Source: Hartmannibacter diazotrophicus
Lineage (GTDB): Bacteria; Pseudomonadota; Alphaproteobacteria; Rhizobiales; Pleomorphomonadaceae
Assembly: GCF_900231165.1 (NCBI RefSeq)
Contig: NZ_LT960614.1
Location: 3,969,501 to 4,033,500, forward strand
DNA: 64,000 nt
Reading direction: 5' to 3'
The notes beneath the pieces were generated by a model that had not been told where the DNA came from, searched no databases, and saw only the letters and a program-made list of their open reading frames with translations. A program made the position numbers and the translations under genes. Shown piece after piece: positions 8,429-16,833 of this stretch (positions are counted from its first letter, which is position 1; each line of letters starts with the position of its first letter).

Positions 8429-9861
8429 AGCGCAATCGGAAGGTCAAGATTCTTGCGACGCTGGGCCCTTCGTCCTCCGACGCCGAGACGATCGCGAAGC
8501 TGCACCGTGCCGGCGCGGACATTTTCCGCATCAACATGAGCCACACCAGCCACGACAAGCTCAACGAGTTTGTCGCGACGATCCGCCATGTCGAGAAGGA
8601 GGCCGGAAGGCCGATCTGCATCCTCGCCGACCTGCAGGGTCCGAAGCTGCGTGTCGGCACCTTTTCCTCCGGCCCGCAGATGCTGGAGATCGGCCAGGAA
8701 TTCAGCTTCGTCTCGGACAAGGTCGACGGCGACAGGACCAAGGTCTATCTGCCGCATCCGGAAATCTTCGCCGCCCTGAAGGCTGGCGACACCATCCTCG
8801 TCGACGACGGCAAGGTGCGCCTGCGGACCGTCTCCTGCGACGGCCACGTCGCGGTGACCAAGGTGGAAGTGGCCGGCCGCATCTCCGACCGCAAGGGCGT
8901 CAGCCTGCCGGACACGACCATCGGCTCCTCCGCCCTTACTGACAAGGACCGCGCCGACCTCGTCGCCGCCCTTGCCGCCAAGGTCGACTGGATCGCCCTG
9001 TCCTTCGTCCAGCGTCCGGAGGACATGGACGAGGCCATCGAGATGATCGCCGGCAAGGCCGCTGTGATGGTCAAGGTCGAAAAGCCCCAGGCCATCGAGC
9101 ATCTGGAAGAGATCACCCGCCGCTCCGACGGCCTGATGGTCGCCCGCGGCGACCTCGGCGTGGAACTTCCGCTGGAACAGGTGCCCGGTCTCCAGAAGCG
9201 CATGACCCGTCTCGGCCGCCGCTACGGCAAGCCGGTCGTCATCGCGACGCAGATGCTGGAATCGATGATCTCCTCCCCGGTGCCGACCCGCGCCGAGGTC
9301 TCCGACGTCGCGACCGGCGTCTACGAGGGCGCCGACGCGGTGATGCTCTCGGCCGAATCCGCCTCCGGCGCCTTCCCGGTCGAAGCCGTTGCGACCATGG
9401 ACCGGATCGCCATCGAGGTCGAGCAGGACCGCAACTACACCAACATCGTCAACGCCCAGCGCGCCGAGCCGGAAGCAACCGGCGCCGACGTGATCAGCGA
9501 GGCGGCCCGCACCATCGCCGAGCGCATGGAACTGACCGCCATCGTCTGCTTCACCTCCTCGGGCGCCACCGGCATGCGCCTTGCCCGTGAGCGGCCGCTC
9601 AACCGCATCATCGCGCTGAGCCCCAAGCCCGAGACGGCTCGCCGCCTCCAGATGGCCTGGGGTCTCCACACCGTGATCTGCGAAGACGCGGAAAAGCTCG
9701 CCGACCTCGTCCAGATCGCGGCGCGGGTGGCCGGCGACGAGGGCTTCGCTGTGGCAGGCGACAAGATCATCCTGACGGCCGGCGTTCCGCTGCGCACGCC
9801 GGGCGCGACGAACCTGCTGCGCATCGCCACCGTCGGTCCGGACGGCCGCAGCGGCATCTGA
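8425..9861 (+). CDS. pyk: Pyruvate kinase
   Basis: Cytoplasmic enzyme converting phosphoenolpyruvate and ADP to pyruvate and ATP. 478 residues, the usual length. Visible are the N-terminal KVKILATLGPSS and RINMSH, the substrate loop MVKVEKPQAIEHLEE with the catalytic lysine, the metal/substrate segment MVARGDLGVELPLEQV, and the signature ATQMLESM followed by MLSAESASGAFPVEAV; the C-terminal regulatory domain is complete (ends TNLLRIATVG). The start overlaps the DUF1036 stop by four bases. A strong terminator follows. Confidence 0.97.
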   Translation: MKRNRKVKILATLGPSSSDAETIAKLHRAGADIFRINMSHTSHDKLNEFVATIRHVEKEAGRPICILADLQGPKLRVGTFSSGPQMLEIGQEFSFVSDKVDGDRTKVYLPHPEIFAALKAGDTILVDDGKVRLRTVSCDGHVAVTKVEVAGRISDRKGVSLPDTTIGSSALTDKDRADLVAALAAKVDWIALSFVQRPEDMDEAIEMIAGKAAVMVKVEKPQAIEHLEEITRRSDGLMVARGDLGVELPLEQVPGLQKRMTRLGRRYGKPVVIATQMLESMISSPVPTRAEVSDVATGVYEGADAVMLSAESASGAFPVEAVATMDRIAIEVEQDRNYTNIVNAQRAEPEATGADVISEAARTIAERMELTAIVCFTSSGATGMRLARERPLNRIIALSPKPETARRLQMAWGLHTVICEDAEKLADLVQIAARVAGDEGFAVAGDKIILTAGVPLRTPGATNLLRIATVGPDGRSGI

Positions 9862-9889
9862 CCGGACGCAGCATCGTCTTTGAGAAATG

Positions 9890-9923
9890 GGACCGCCGGT
9901 GCCTTGCGCCGGCGGTCCTTTTT
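9890..9923 (+). terminator. Intrinsic terminator of pyk
   Basis: GGACCGCCGG and CCGGCGGTCC form a 10-bp stem around a nine-base loop, followed by TTTTT. The T-run ends at the stop codon of the convergent hydrolase gene. Confidence 0.9.
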
Positions 9924-10963
9924 CATGAGGCGCCAGCGACCTGCGCAGCGTCGGCGATCACCTCCCGGACCGCGTCGACAACCGCCTGCGGGTGGGTGAT
10001 GTGCAGCATGTGGCCCGCCCCCGGCAGCACCACGAGACGACTGCCGGCTATATCCCGGTAGAGCCCCAGCGAATGGATCGAGGGATAGACGACGCTGTCG
10101 TGGTCGCCTGTCAGGATCACCGTCGGCGCCTTGATCTCGTGATAGCGCTTCGACGTCCTCGTCACATTCTCGCTGAGATGGGCGACGTCACGCGCATTCG
10201 CCAGGAACTCCGATGGTCTCAGGACCATCCGGATGTGGGTTCTCTGAAGATAGTCCTCCGGCATGGCCTCCGGCGCGAAGGCCGACTTTGCGGCGGCCTC
10301 CATCATCGCCTCGCCCGCCGGCAGCGAGATCGACCAGGCGAAGAGATCGCCGACGACCGGCGTTGCCGCGACGGAATAGTACCAGGCAACGCCCCCCGGC
10401 CAGGGATGGGTCGCCGGCGCCACGAAGACCAGCCCCGCGACGAGATCGGGATGGCGGACGGCGAGCGCCGCAACGACAGCCGCGCCGAGCGAATGGCCGA
10501 CGAAAACAGCCTTCTGGATGCCGAGTTGCCCGGCAAGCCCGGCGACAAGGTCCGCCTGCCGTTCGGGATCGGCCGAGGCCTCCCCACCCCGCTCGCTCCA
10601 GCCATGGCCGGGCCGATCGACGAAGACAACCCGTTGCCCGGGATCGAAGGCCTTGCCGAGGGAATAGAAGGGTTCGAGGAGATTGCCGCTCGCCCCGTGC
10701 ACGACGATCACAGGCAGCGAGCCTGGCGCCTTCGTTGTCGAACCGCCGACATCGACATAGTGGAGGCTGACGCCGTCCACCTCCTCCATCGCACCGACCG
10801 GCGGATAGTCCGCCTCGATGGCAAGGGTTCCCGTCACGGTCAGCCCGAAGGGCAGCACCGCGACGAGAAAAAAGATCAGCGTCCAGAGGGTTTTTCGCGC
10901 GCGCAATATATCGGGACCGGAGCAACGTGAAGGGGACTGCCGGTAGCGGTCGGCGACCGCCAC
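9923..10963 (-). CDS. Alpha/beta hydrolase, membrane-anchored
   Basis: 346 residues with one hydrophobic segment near residues 25-48 (TLWTLIFFLVAVLPFGLTV), then an alpha/beta-hydrolase fold. The oxyanion region is VVHGASGN, the nucleophile elbow GHSLGA, the acid probably in LTGDHDSVVYP and the histidine in GAGHMLHITHP, so the catalytic triad is complete. The substrate cannot be told from the sequence. It converges on pyk. The start has no clear ribosome site; a later start just before the membrane segment is possible. Confidence 0.88.
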   Translation of the reverse strand: MAVADRYRQSPSRCSGPDILRARKTLWTLIFFLVAVLPFGLTVTGTLAIEADYPPVGAMEEVDGVSLHYVDVGGSTTKAPGSLPVIVVHGASGNLLEPFYSLGKAFDPGQRVVFVDRPGHGWSERGGEASADPERQADLVAGLAGQLGIQKAVFVGHSLGAAVVAALAVRHPDLVAGLVFVAPATHPWPGGVAWYYSVAATPVVGDLFAWSISLPAGEAMMEAAAKSAFAPEAMPEDYLQRTHIRMVLRPSEFLANARDVAHLSENVTRTSKRYHEIKAPTVILTGDHDSVVYPSIHSLGLYRDIAGSRLVVLPGAGHMLHITHPQAVVDAVREVIADAAQVAGAS

Positions 10964-11018
10964 GCGGACTCATCCAGCCGCCATCGGACGACCCGGCGGC
11001 CGGACCCCGTCTGCGGCG

Positions 11019-11702
11019 TCAGATGTCGCGCCCGGCTACCTCCGGTGCCAGCTTCTCCATGGCACTACGCGCGTTGGGCAGGTTCGGATGAATCTGGAGA
11101 AGCTTTTGGTAGACCTCGTAGGCTTCCTTGTCCTCGCCGATCCGCTGCAGGATGCCGGCAAGGCCCGAGAGGGCCCCGAAATGGCGCGGCTCGAGCGCCA
11201 GCGCGTGTTCGATGTCCGCGACCGAATGGCCGTAGTCGTCGAGCAGGAAATAGACGGTGGCGCGCTTGTTGTAGGCCTCGGCGTAGTCGGGCTTCAGGAT
11301 CAGGATCTGGTCGAGAAGATCGAGCGCCTCGCCATAGCGCTGCTTGGTCATGGCCGCGATCGTCCAGCCCATCATCAGGTTGACCGTATCGCTGTCGGTC
11401 TGGATGAGTCGCTTGAGGATTCGCTGCTCGTAAGGGTGCGCCTCGACCACCGAGCCGGCCGCCGCGAGCTTGGAAAAGAGATCGTTCAGCGTCTTGTCCG
11501 TCTTGTCCACGACGGCAGGCGCGTTCGGCTTGTCCGGCGAGAAGGGATTGGCCTCCTCCTCGTCCTCCAGCAGCGGCAGATCGGGCTTGGCCTGCGACGG
11601 AGCGATCGCGGCGGCAGGCGGCGTGGTCTTGGCCTGTCCGGCCACCGTCGCGGCGGCAAGGCAGGCAAGCACGGCCAGAGGAGTGAGCATGAGAAAGCGC
11701 AT
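11019..11702 (-). CDS. Secreted tetratricopeptide-repeat protein
   Basis: 227 residues with a signal peptide (LTPLAVLACLAAATVAGQA) and a Pro/acidic linker, then about three TPR units from residue 80 onward (YGEALDLLDQILILKPDYAEAYNKR; the next unit carries YGHSVADIEHALALEPRHFG; the last EAYEVYQKLLQIHPNLP). Such proteins act as scaffolds in the periplasm; no partner is suggested by the neighbours. It lies downstream of rpmJ on the same strand, but a hairpin terminator separates them. Confidence 0.88.
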   Translation of the reverse strand: MRFLMLTPLAVLACLAAATVAGQAKTTPPAAAIAPSQAKPDLPLLEDEEEANPFSPDKPNAPAVVDKTDKTLNDLFSKLAAAGSVVEAHPYEQRILKRLIQTDSDTVNLMMGWTIAAMTKQRYGEALDLLDQILILKPDYAEAYNKRATVYFLLDDYGHSVADIEHALALEPRHFGALSGLAGILQRIGEDKEAYEVYQKLLQIHPNLPNARSAMEKLAPEVAGRDI

Positions 11703-11837
11703 CCCGGGAGATTACCGCTCCCGGGATGCGCCGTCAAAGCCGTTGCCGAACGGAAACGCTCTTCGGATGTCATGCGGGCCGCCATGCGGCGGCTTTCCGG
11801 CCCTCCCCGCGGGGGACGGCGCATCACGCGAAGAACA

Positions 11838-11857
11838 GCCGCGCCCTAAGGCGCGGC
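11838..11857 (-). terminator. Probable terminator of rpmJ
   Basis: GCCGCGCC and GGCGCGGC pair perfectly around CTAA. Read on the minus strand the stem is followed by TGTTCTTC, a moderate U-rich tail. It lies six bases past the rpmJ stop. Confidence 0.55.
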
Positions 11858-11862
11858 GCGAC

Positions 11863-11988
11863 TCAGCCCTGACGGGCCTTGTAGCGCGGGTTCTTCTTGT
11901 TGATGATGTAGATGCGGCCCTTGCGGCGGACCATGCGGTTGTTGCGGTCCCGGCCCATGAGGGCGCGCAGCGAATTCTTGATCTTCAT
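11863..11988 (-). CDS. rpmJ: 50S ribosomal protein L36, cysteine-free type
   Basis: 41 residues, starting [20 protein letters not shown] and ending [12 protein letters not shown]. It has none of the zinc-binding cysteines of canonical L36, as is usual in alphaproteobacteria, so it belongs to the zinc-independent form. A clear GGAAGGA ribosome site lies upstream. It stands alone rather than in the spc operon, also usual in this class. The terminator at 11838 belongs to it. Confidence 0.95.
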   Translation of the reverse strand: MKIKNSLRALMGRDRNNRMVRRKGRIYIINKKNPRYKARQG

Positions 11989-12347
11989 TGGTCGTCCTTC
12001 CGAGGTGGGCAAGCCCGAAACGCTGCAACGCCCGTCCTCGTGAAGGCCCATCCCGTCGCGCGTATCCGTCCCGCCACGCCTCAATCGTCAAGAGAAGCAC
12101 TCTCGTGCGAATGGTTCGGCAAGCGAATGGCGGGCGCCATGGTGTCGGCACCCGCCAGTTGGCGCGGACCTTACGGATTTCCGGGCGAATGTCAATGCGA
12201 AGCGGGCAAGATTGCTTGCCATTCTGTCGCGCATTGCAGAGAGGTCGCAGGACGTTGGCCGGCTAAGGCCGGCAAGGGCCGGAATCGTCCGCAAGGCGCC
12301 GCACCAAAGCTCACGGACGAGCCGGAAAAGCAAGCCCGCACAAGACC
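11989..12347. other. Intergenic region upstream of rpmJ
   Basis: No gene is supported here. On the minus strand it must hold the rpmJ promoter and leader; I see no convincing -35/-10 pair. Confidence 0.5.
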
Positions 12348-12387
12348 AAAAGACCCCGCCGGGCGGATGTGCCGGGCGGGGTCTTTT
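12348..12387. terminator. Bidirectional intrinsic terminator after the Wza-type gene
   Basis: AAAAGACCCCGCC and GGCGGGGTCTTTT make a 13-bp stem with A/T tracts at both sides, so it works in either direction. It lies about 70 bases past the stop of the minus-strand export gene at 12460. Confidence 0.85.
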
Positions 12388-12459
12388 CGTTGCGGCGGTC
12401 GTCCGGGCTTTGCCGGGCCGGTGCCCATCCCCCGCGTGCGGCGGGGGCGGCGAGGCCGG

Positions 12460-13662
12460 TCAGAAGCCGCGGATGGCGTTGCGGGCGTTGAGGACGTCGC
12501 TGGGAACGCCGCCGTTGGTCGTCGACACGTTGTTGATGATGTCGAGGAACTTCGTCAGCTCGTAGGTCTTGGCGTTCGAGATGTAGATGATGTCCCTGTC
12601 GCGCATCGCGAACTTGCTGATCGCGAAATAGGCCGACGGATCGCGCAGGTTCGCCCGGTAGATCACCGGGATGTCGCTGCCGGCGAACTTCGTCATGTCG
12701 ACGCCCATGCGCTGCAGCTGGTCGCGGCTCTCCTCGCGGTAGACGAAGACCTGGGCCGGATCGGCCTGGGTGTCGGAAAGGCCGCCCGCCTCGCCCAGCG
12801 CCTGGCCGAGCGTCAGGTTGGCGTCGTCGAAGTTGATCCGCCCCGTCGCCGACGCGGCGCCGAAGACCATGTAGGTGCGCCGCTCGCGGTTGACCGACAG
12901 GACGTCGTCGGGCGCGAGGTAAATGTTTTCCTTCGGCGTCTTGACGAGGGTATCGTAAAGCACCGTCGCCTCGCGGCCCCCGCGCAGGAGCGTGATGTAG
13001 GTCTCAAGGCTCGGGGTGGAGATGCCGCCGGCGTCCGCGATGGCGTCGAGCACGCGCTCGCCGTTCTGGGAAATCTCCACCTTCTTCGGGGCGTTGACGT
13101 CGCCGATCACCGAGACGAGGTTGGAGCGCGATTCCACCACGGTCACCACCACCTGCGGCTCGATGGCCCGGTTGGCGAGGCGCTCCTCGATCTGCCTGCG
13201 CACCACGTCGGCGGTCAGGCCCTCGACATGGACGTCGCCGGCATAGGGCACCGCGATGTTGCCCTTGCGGTCGACCTCCTGCTGCGGCAGCGTGACGTAG
13301 TTGCCCGGCCGGGCGCCGGCGTCGGCGGGAATGAACAGGCCGCCGGCCTGGGCCTCGAAGACCGAGAGCTGGAGGATGTCGCCGCGCCCGATCGTGATGT
13401 CGGGCGCCCCGCCGCGGCCGCCGCCGAAGCCCGCCTCGAAGGAGGCCGGCTCGTATCGTTCCAGATAGCTCATGATCGACTTGTCGAGGTCGACCAGCAC
13501 GTAGTCGATGCCGACCTTCTGCGCGCCCTTGCCGATATGGGCCGTCGCCTCGCTCACGATCGCCCCTTCGTTGGGACCCGAACGCGGCAGCGCCGCGCAA
13601 CTCGTCAGGACCGTCATCACGGCCAGCGCCGATACGCGCGAAAGAAGGGTAAAATGACTCAT
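12460..13662 (-). CDS. Polysaccharide export outer-membrane lipoprotein (Wza family)
   Basis: 400 residues from the start at 13662; an ATG six codons earlier (13680) is possible. The N-terminus is a lipoprotein signal with lipobox LTSC, predicting acylation of the cysteine. Next come the polysaccharide export (PES) domain (PDITIGRGDILQLSVFEA, NIAVPYAGDVHVEG) and two SLBB-type ligand-binding segments (LVSVIGDVNAPKKVEI, YMVFGAASATGRINF). The family forms the octameric outer-membrane channel for capsule or exopolysaccharide. No other polysaccharide genes are in the window, so the polymer is unknown. The upstream 600 bases are unusually AT-rich, typical of regulated exopolysaccharide promoters. 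Confidence 0.92.
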   Translation of the reverse strand: MSHFTLLSRVSALAVMTVLTSCAALPRSGPNEGAIVSEATAHIGKGAQKVGIDYVLVDLDKSIMSYLERYEPASFEAGFGGGRGGAPDITIGRGDILQLSVFEAQAGGLFIPADAGARPGNYVTLPQQEVDRKGNIAVPYAGDVHVEGLTADVVRRQIEERLANRAIEPQVVVTVVESRSNLVSVIGDVNAPKKVEISQNGERVLDAIADAGGISTPSLETYITLLRGGREATVLYDTLVKTPKENIYLAPDDVLSVNRERRTYMVFGAASATGRINFDDANLTLGQALGEAGGLSDTQADPAQVFVYREESRDQLQRMGVDMTKFAGSDIPVIYRANLRDPSAYFAISKFAMRDRDIIYISNAKTYELTKFLDIINNVSTTNGGVPSDVLNARNAIRGF

Positions 13663-14285
13663 GAATACGCCAAGTCTCATTTCACTATGAACGGAGGGTC
13701 GGACCTTGTTTCAAACTGTTTTGCAAACCTCAAGAAGACATTAACATTGCGAAGTTCCTAACAGCCCGAGGACAAGACATAGTTAACGGAGACTAAATAG
13801 ATTTTTCAGGACAACGTACCCCTAGACACAATATAGACATCAGAATGACACAGACATTTCTATTCCGGGCAGATAATCAACCCAGAGTAGATAAATTTCA
13901 CTGGTTAAACCGGAAATAGTCCGCCAAGAACCGTGAATTTCGCCGTAAGTGATACTTTCCCCGTAGCCTGATGGCGAAACCCCGTTCCGCCAACAGGACA
14001 CACCACCAAAGTAGCAAAGAATGCGGCGGAAACGTGCCGATTCTTAAAGGATGGTTAAAATTGTTCGGGTTGGGCGCCCGTCATGTCGACCGCACGCCGC
14101 CCCGGCAATCCCTCCGGCCGGCGCCTTTGCGCCCCCTGCGGCGAACCCGCGAATGATTAAGAAACAGCCTTGACAACAGCTTGGGCACATATTGAAACTT
14201 TGACCCGTTGAACAACAAATTTCGCCGGCTGCCATCTGTCCACAGGCGGACCGATGACATCGGTCGACAACGGGGAACAGCCGTC
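13663..14285. other. AT-rich intergenic region between divergent export and BMP genes
   Basis: About 620 bases, far richer in A+T than the rest of the window over 13681-13960, with no credible gene. It must hold the promoters of the Wza-type gene (minus) and of the BMP operon (plus); TTGACA at 14170-14175 could be a -35 box for the latter, though no well-spaced -10 follows. The string ACCGTGAATT near 13930 also occurs upstream of the DUF882 gene (about 2937). MucR/Ros-type regulators prefer such DNA, but no site can be proved. Confidence 0.5.
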
Positions 14286-15266
14286 ATGACCTTTTCGATG
14301 AACCGTCGCCAGATTCTGGCGGCGACCGCTGCCGGCGTTTCCACGCTGGCCCTGCCCCGCGCCTTCGCCGCCGAGAAGATCATGGTCGCCGGCGTCCACG
14401 CCTCGCCGGTCGAAAATGCCTGGAACTCGCGCATCCACGAGGCCCTCCTCGGCGCCGCCAAGGACGGCGTCATCGACTATGTCTTCTCCGAAGGCGTTTC
14501 CGGCACCGACTATGCCCGCGCCATGCGCGAATACGCCGACCAAGGCGCCAAGCTCGTCTGGGGCGAATCCTACGCGGTGGAGACCGAGGCCCGCCAGGTG
14601 GCCGAGGATTATCCCGACACGGCCTTCCTGATGGGCTCCTCCGGCGGCCCGCAGGGCGACAACTTCGGCGTTTTCGGCACCCGCAACCACGAAGCCGCCT
14701 ATCTCTCCGGCATGCTCGCCGGCAAGATGTCGAAGACCGGCACCTTCGGCGCCGTCGGCGGCTACCCGATCCCCGAGGTCAACCTCCTCATCAACGCCTT
14801 CCGGGCCGGCGTGAAGGAAGTGAACCCGGACGCCAAGTTCCTCGTTGGCTTCATCGGCACCTGGTTCGACCCGCCGAAGGCCAAGGAAGCCGCCTTCGCC
14901 CAGGTCGACGCCGGCGCCGACATTCTCTTCGGCGAGCGCATCGGCACGGCGGACGCCGCCAAGGAGCGCGGCATCAAGGCGATCGGCTCGCTGATCGACT
15001 ATACGCCCCGCTATCCCGACACGGTCTTCGCTAATGCCATGTGGTATTTCCGCCCGACCGTCGACGCGATCCTCGCCGACATCGCCGCCGGCAAGCCGAC
15101 GGGGCGCGACTACACCGAATATTCCTTCATGAAATACGGCGGCAACGACATCCTCTTCACCGAGGCGATGGTGCCGGCCGACGCCATTCCGGCGATGCTG
15201 GAAAAGCAGAAGGCGATCAAGTCCGGCGAATTCGAGGTGCCGATCGACGAAAGCGAGCCGACGTAA
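14286..15266 (+). CDS. BMP-family ABC transporter substrate-binding protein
   Basis: 326 residues, periplasmic. The signal contains MNRRQILAATAAGVSTLAL, a possible Tat signal with twin arginines. The body is a BMP/PnrA-like fold (SEGVSGTDYARAMREYADQG, FGVFGTRNHEAAYLSGMLAG), a family that mostly binds purine nucleosides but also other small ligands. The ATG at 14286 has GGGGAA upstream. It opens a five-gene operon: binding protein, amidase, ATPase, two permeases. The ligand is not known; the amidase next door suggests an amide or a nitrogen heterocycle. Confidence 0.92.
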   Translation: MTFSMNRRQILAATAAGVSTLALPRAFAAEKIMVAGVHASPVENAWNSRIHEALLGAAKDGVIDYVFSEGVSGTDYARAMREYADQGAKLVWGESYAVETEARQVAEDYPDTAFLMGSSGGPQGDNFGVFGTRNHEAAYLSGMLAGKMSKTGTFGAVGGYPIPEVNLLINAFRAGVKEVNPDAKFLVGFIGTWFDPPKAKEAAFAQVDAGADILFGERIGTADAAKERGIKAIGSLIDYTPRYPDTVFANAMWYFRPTVDAILADIAAGKPTGRDYTEYSFMKYGGNDILFTEAMVPADAIPAMLEKQKAIKSGEFEVPIDESEPT

Positions 15267-15306
15267 GGATCGCTTGCCGGCGCATTGCGTGCCGTGAGAC
15301 CGTGTG

Positions 15307-15353
15307 CCCCTCCCTCCGCCGCCGGCGACGCCGGACGATTGCGGCGGGAGGGG
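15307..15353 (+). terminator. Stem-loop between binding-protein and amidase genes
   Basis: CCCCTCCCTCCGCCGC can pair with GCGGCGGGAGGGG with one three-base bulge, followed by GTAGCCTTTT. Stems here usually stabilise the abundant binding-protein mRNA and partly terminate, lowering expression of downstream transporter genes. Confidence 0.5.
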
Positions 15354-15384
15354 TAGCCTTTTGCCCCGACCAACGGCCAATTCG

Positions 15385-16833
15385 ATGTCCCTGCCCCCCG
15401 ACGCCCTCGCATTGGCCAACGCCATCAGGACAGGCAAGACGACGGCTCTCGCCGCGATGGAGGCCTCGATTGCCGCCGCCAGGGCCTTCGAGCCGCTCGG
15501 CGCCGTCCGCCATGTGGACGCAGCCATGGGCCGGGCCGCGGCGGAAGCCTTCGACGACCGGCTGAAATCGGGCGACGCAGATGCGGCGGACGCTCCCTTT
15601 GCCGGCCTGCCTTTCCTGATGAAAGACCTCGGCGCCAATGCGAAGGACCTTCCCAAGGTCGCCGGCAACGCATGGCTGAGGAAGAACGGCCTTCTGCCCT
15701 TTCGCGACGACGACCTGACGATCAGGATGCGCGCGGCAGGTCTCCTGCCCTTCGGCCTGACAACGGTGCCCGAATTCGGCGTCGCGCTGTCGAGCGAACC
15801 CGAGATCGGGCCGATTGCCCGCAATCCCCATGACGAAAGCCTGACGCCGGGCGGTTCCTCCGGCGGCGCGGCAGCGGCGGTCGCCGCCGGCATCGTTGCC
15901 ATTGCCCACGCGACCGACGCGGGTGGCTCGACGCGCGTTCCGGCCGCCTGTTGCGGCCTCGTCGGGCTCAAGGCGAGCCGGGGCGCGATGCCCACCGGCC
16001 CGGAGTTTGGCAATCATCTGATGGGGATCGCCAGCGAACTGGTGGTGAGCCGATCCGTGCGCGACACGGCTGCCGCCCTCGATGCCCTGGCCGGCAACAA
16101 TCGCGGCCCGCTGCCCGATCCCGCCCTCGGCCTGCCGGTCCTCGCCGCTCTCGACACCGCACCCGAACTGCTGCGAATCGGCATCCTGGCCGACGCGCCG
16201 AATGTCGAGGTGACGACGGAACGCCGCGAGGCCGTCGAGGAGACCGGACGCTGGCTGAAGAGCGAAGGCCATACCCTTGTCCCCCTCGATGCCGGCGACT
16301 TCAGAAAAGCCGTCGACGACGCCCAAGCCGTCTTCGCCACGATCATCCTCGCCAATTTCGCCCGCAACATGGGTCCGGTCGCCGGCGCCCTCAAGATGGG
16401 TGACACCTCGATCCTCTGCCGCAAGCTGATCGACGATGGCCTTGCCCTACCGGCCTCGGCGCTCTTCGAGGCCGATCTGATGATGGCGAGACTCTCGGCT
16501 GCGATGTGGAGGCACTTCGAGACGGTCGACGTCATCCTGACGCCGATGCTCTCCGGTCCGCCCCTGCCCATCGGCTCCTTCCCGCTCGACCATATGGACG
16601 TCGACCTGCACTGGCGGCGGATGGCGGAGTTTTCACCCTACGCCGCGCTCGCCAACGTGGCCGGCACGCCGGCCGTGACGGTGCCGGTCGGCGCGGACGC
16701 CAACGGCCTGCCCCTGCCCGTCCAGATCATCGGGCCCATCGCCTCGGACGGCCTGCTGCTGCGCCTTGCCCGCCGGCTCGAGACCAAGAGCACATGGCAG
16801 CATCGATTCCCGATCGCGGGGTTTGTCGAATGA
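15385..16833 (+). CDS. Amidase-signature family hydrolase
   Basis: 482 residues, cytoplasmic. The amidase signature is complete: the catalytic lysine in LPFLMKDLGA, the cis-serine in TPGGSSGGAAAAVAAG, and the nucleophile serine in DAGGSTRVPAACCGLVGLK. Enzymes of this family hydrolyse C-N bonds of amides, including cyclic-dimer and aryl amides. The ATG at 15385 has no good ribosome site. The gene sits inside a BMP-type ABC importer operon and overlaps the ATPase gene by four bases, so its substrate is probably what the transporter brings in (inference). Confidence 0.92.
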   Translation: MSLPPDALALANAIRTGKTTALAAMEASIAAARAFEPLGAVRHVDAAMGRAAAEAFDDRLKSGDADAADAPFAGLPFLMKDLGANAKDLPKVAGNAWLRKNGLLPFRDDDLTIRMRAAGLLPFGLTTVPEFGVALSSEPEIGPIARNPHDESLTPGGSSGGAAAAVAAGIVAIAHATDAGGSTRVPAACCGLVGLKASRGAMPTGPEFGNHLMGIASELVVSRSVRDTAAALDALAGNNRGPLPDPALGLPVLAALDTAPELLRIGILADAPNVEVTTERREAVEETGRWLKSEGHTLVPLDAGDFRKAVDDAQAVFATIILANFARNMGPVAGALKMGDTSILCRKLIDDGLALPASALFEADLMMARLSAAMWRHFETVDVILTPMLSGPPLPIGSFPLDHMDVDLHWRRMAEFSPYAALANVAGTPAVTVPVGADANGLPLPVQIIGPIASDGLLLRLARRLETKSTWQHRFPIAGFVE

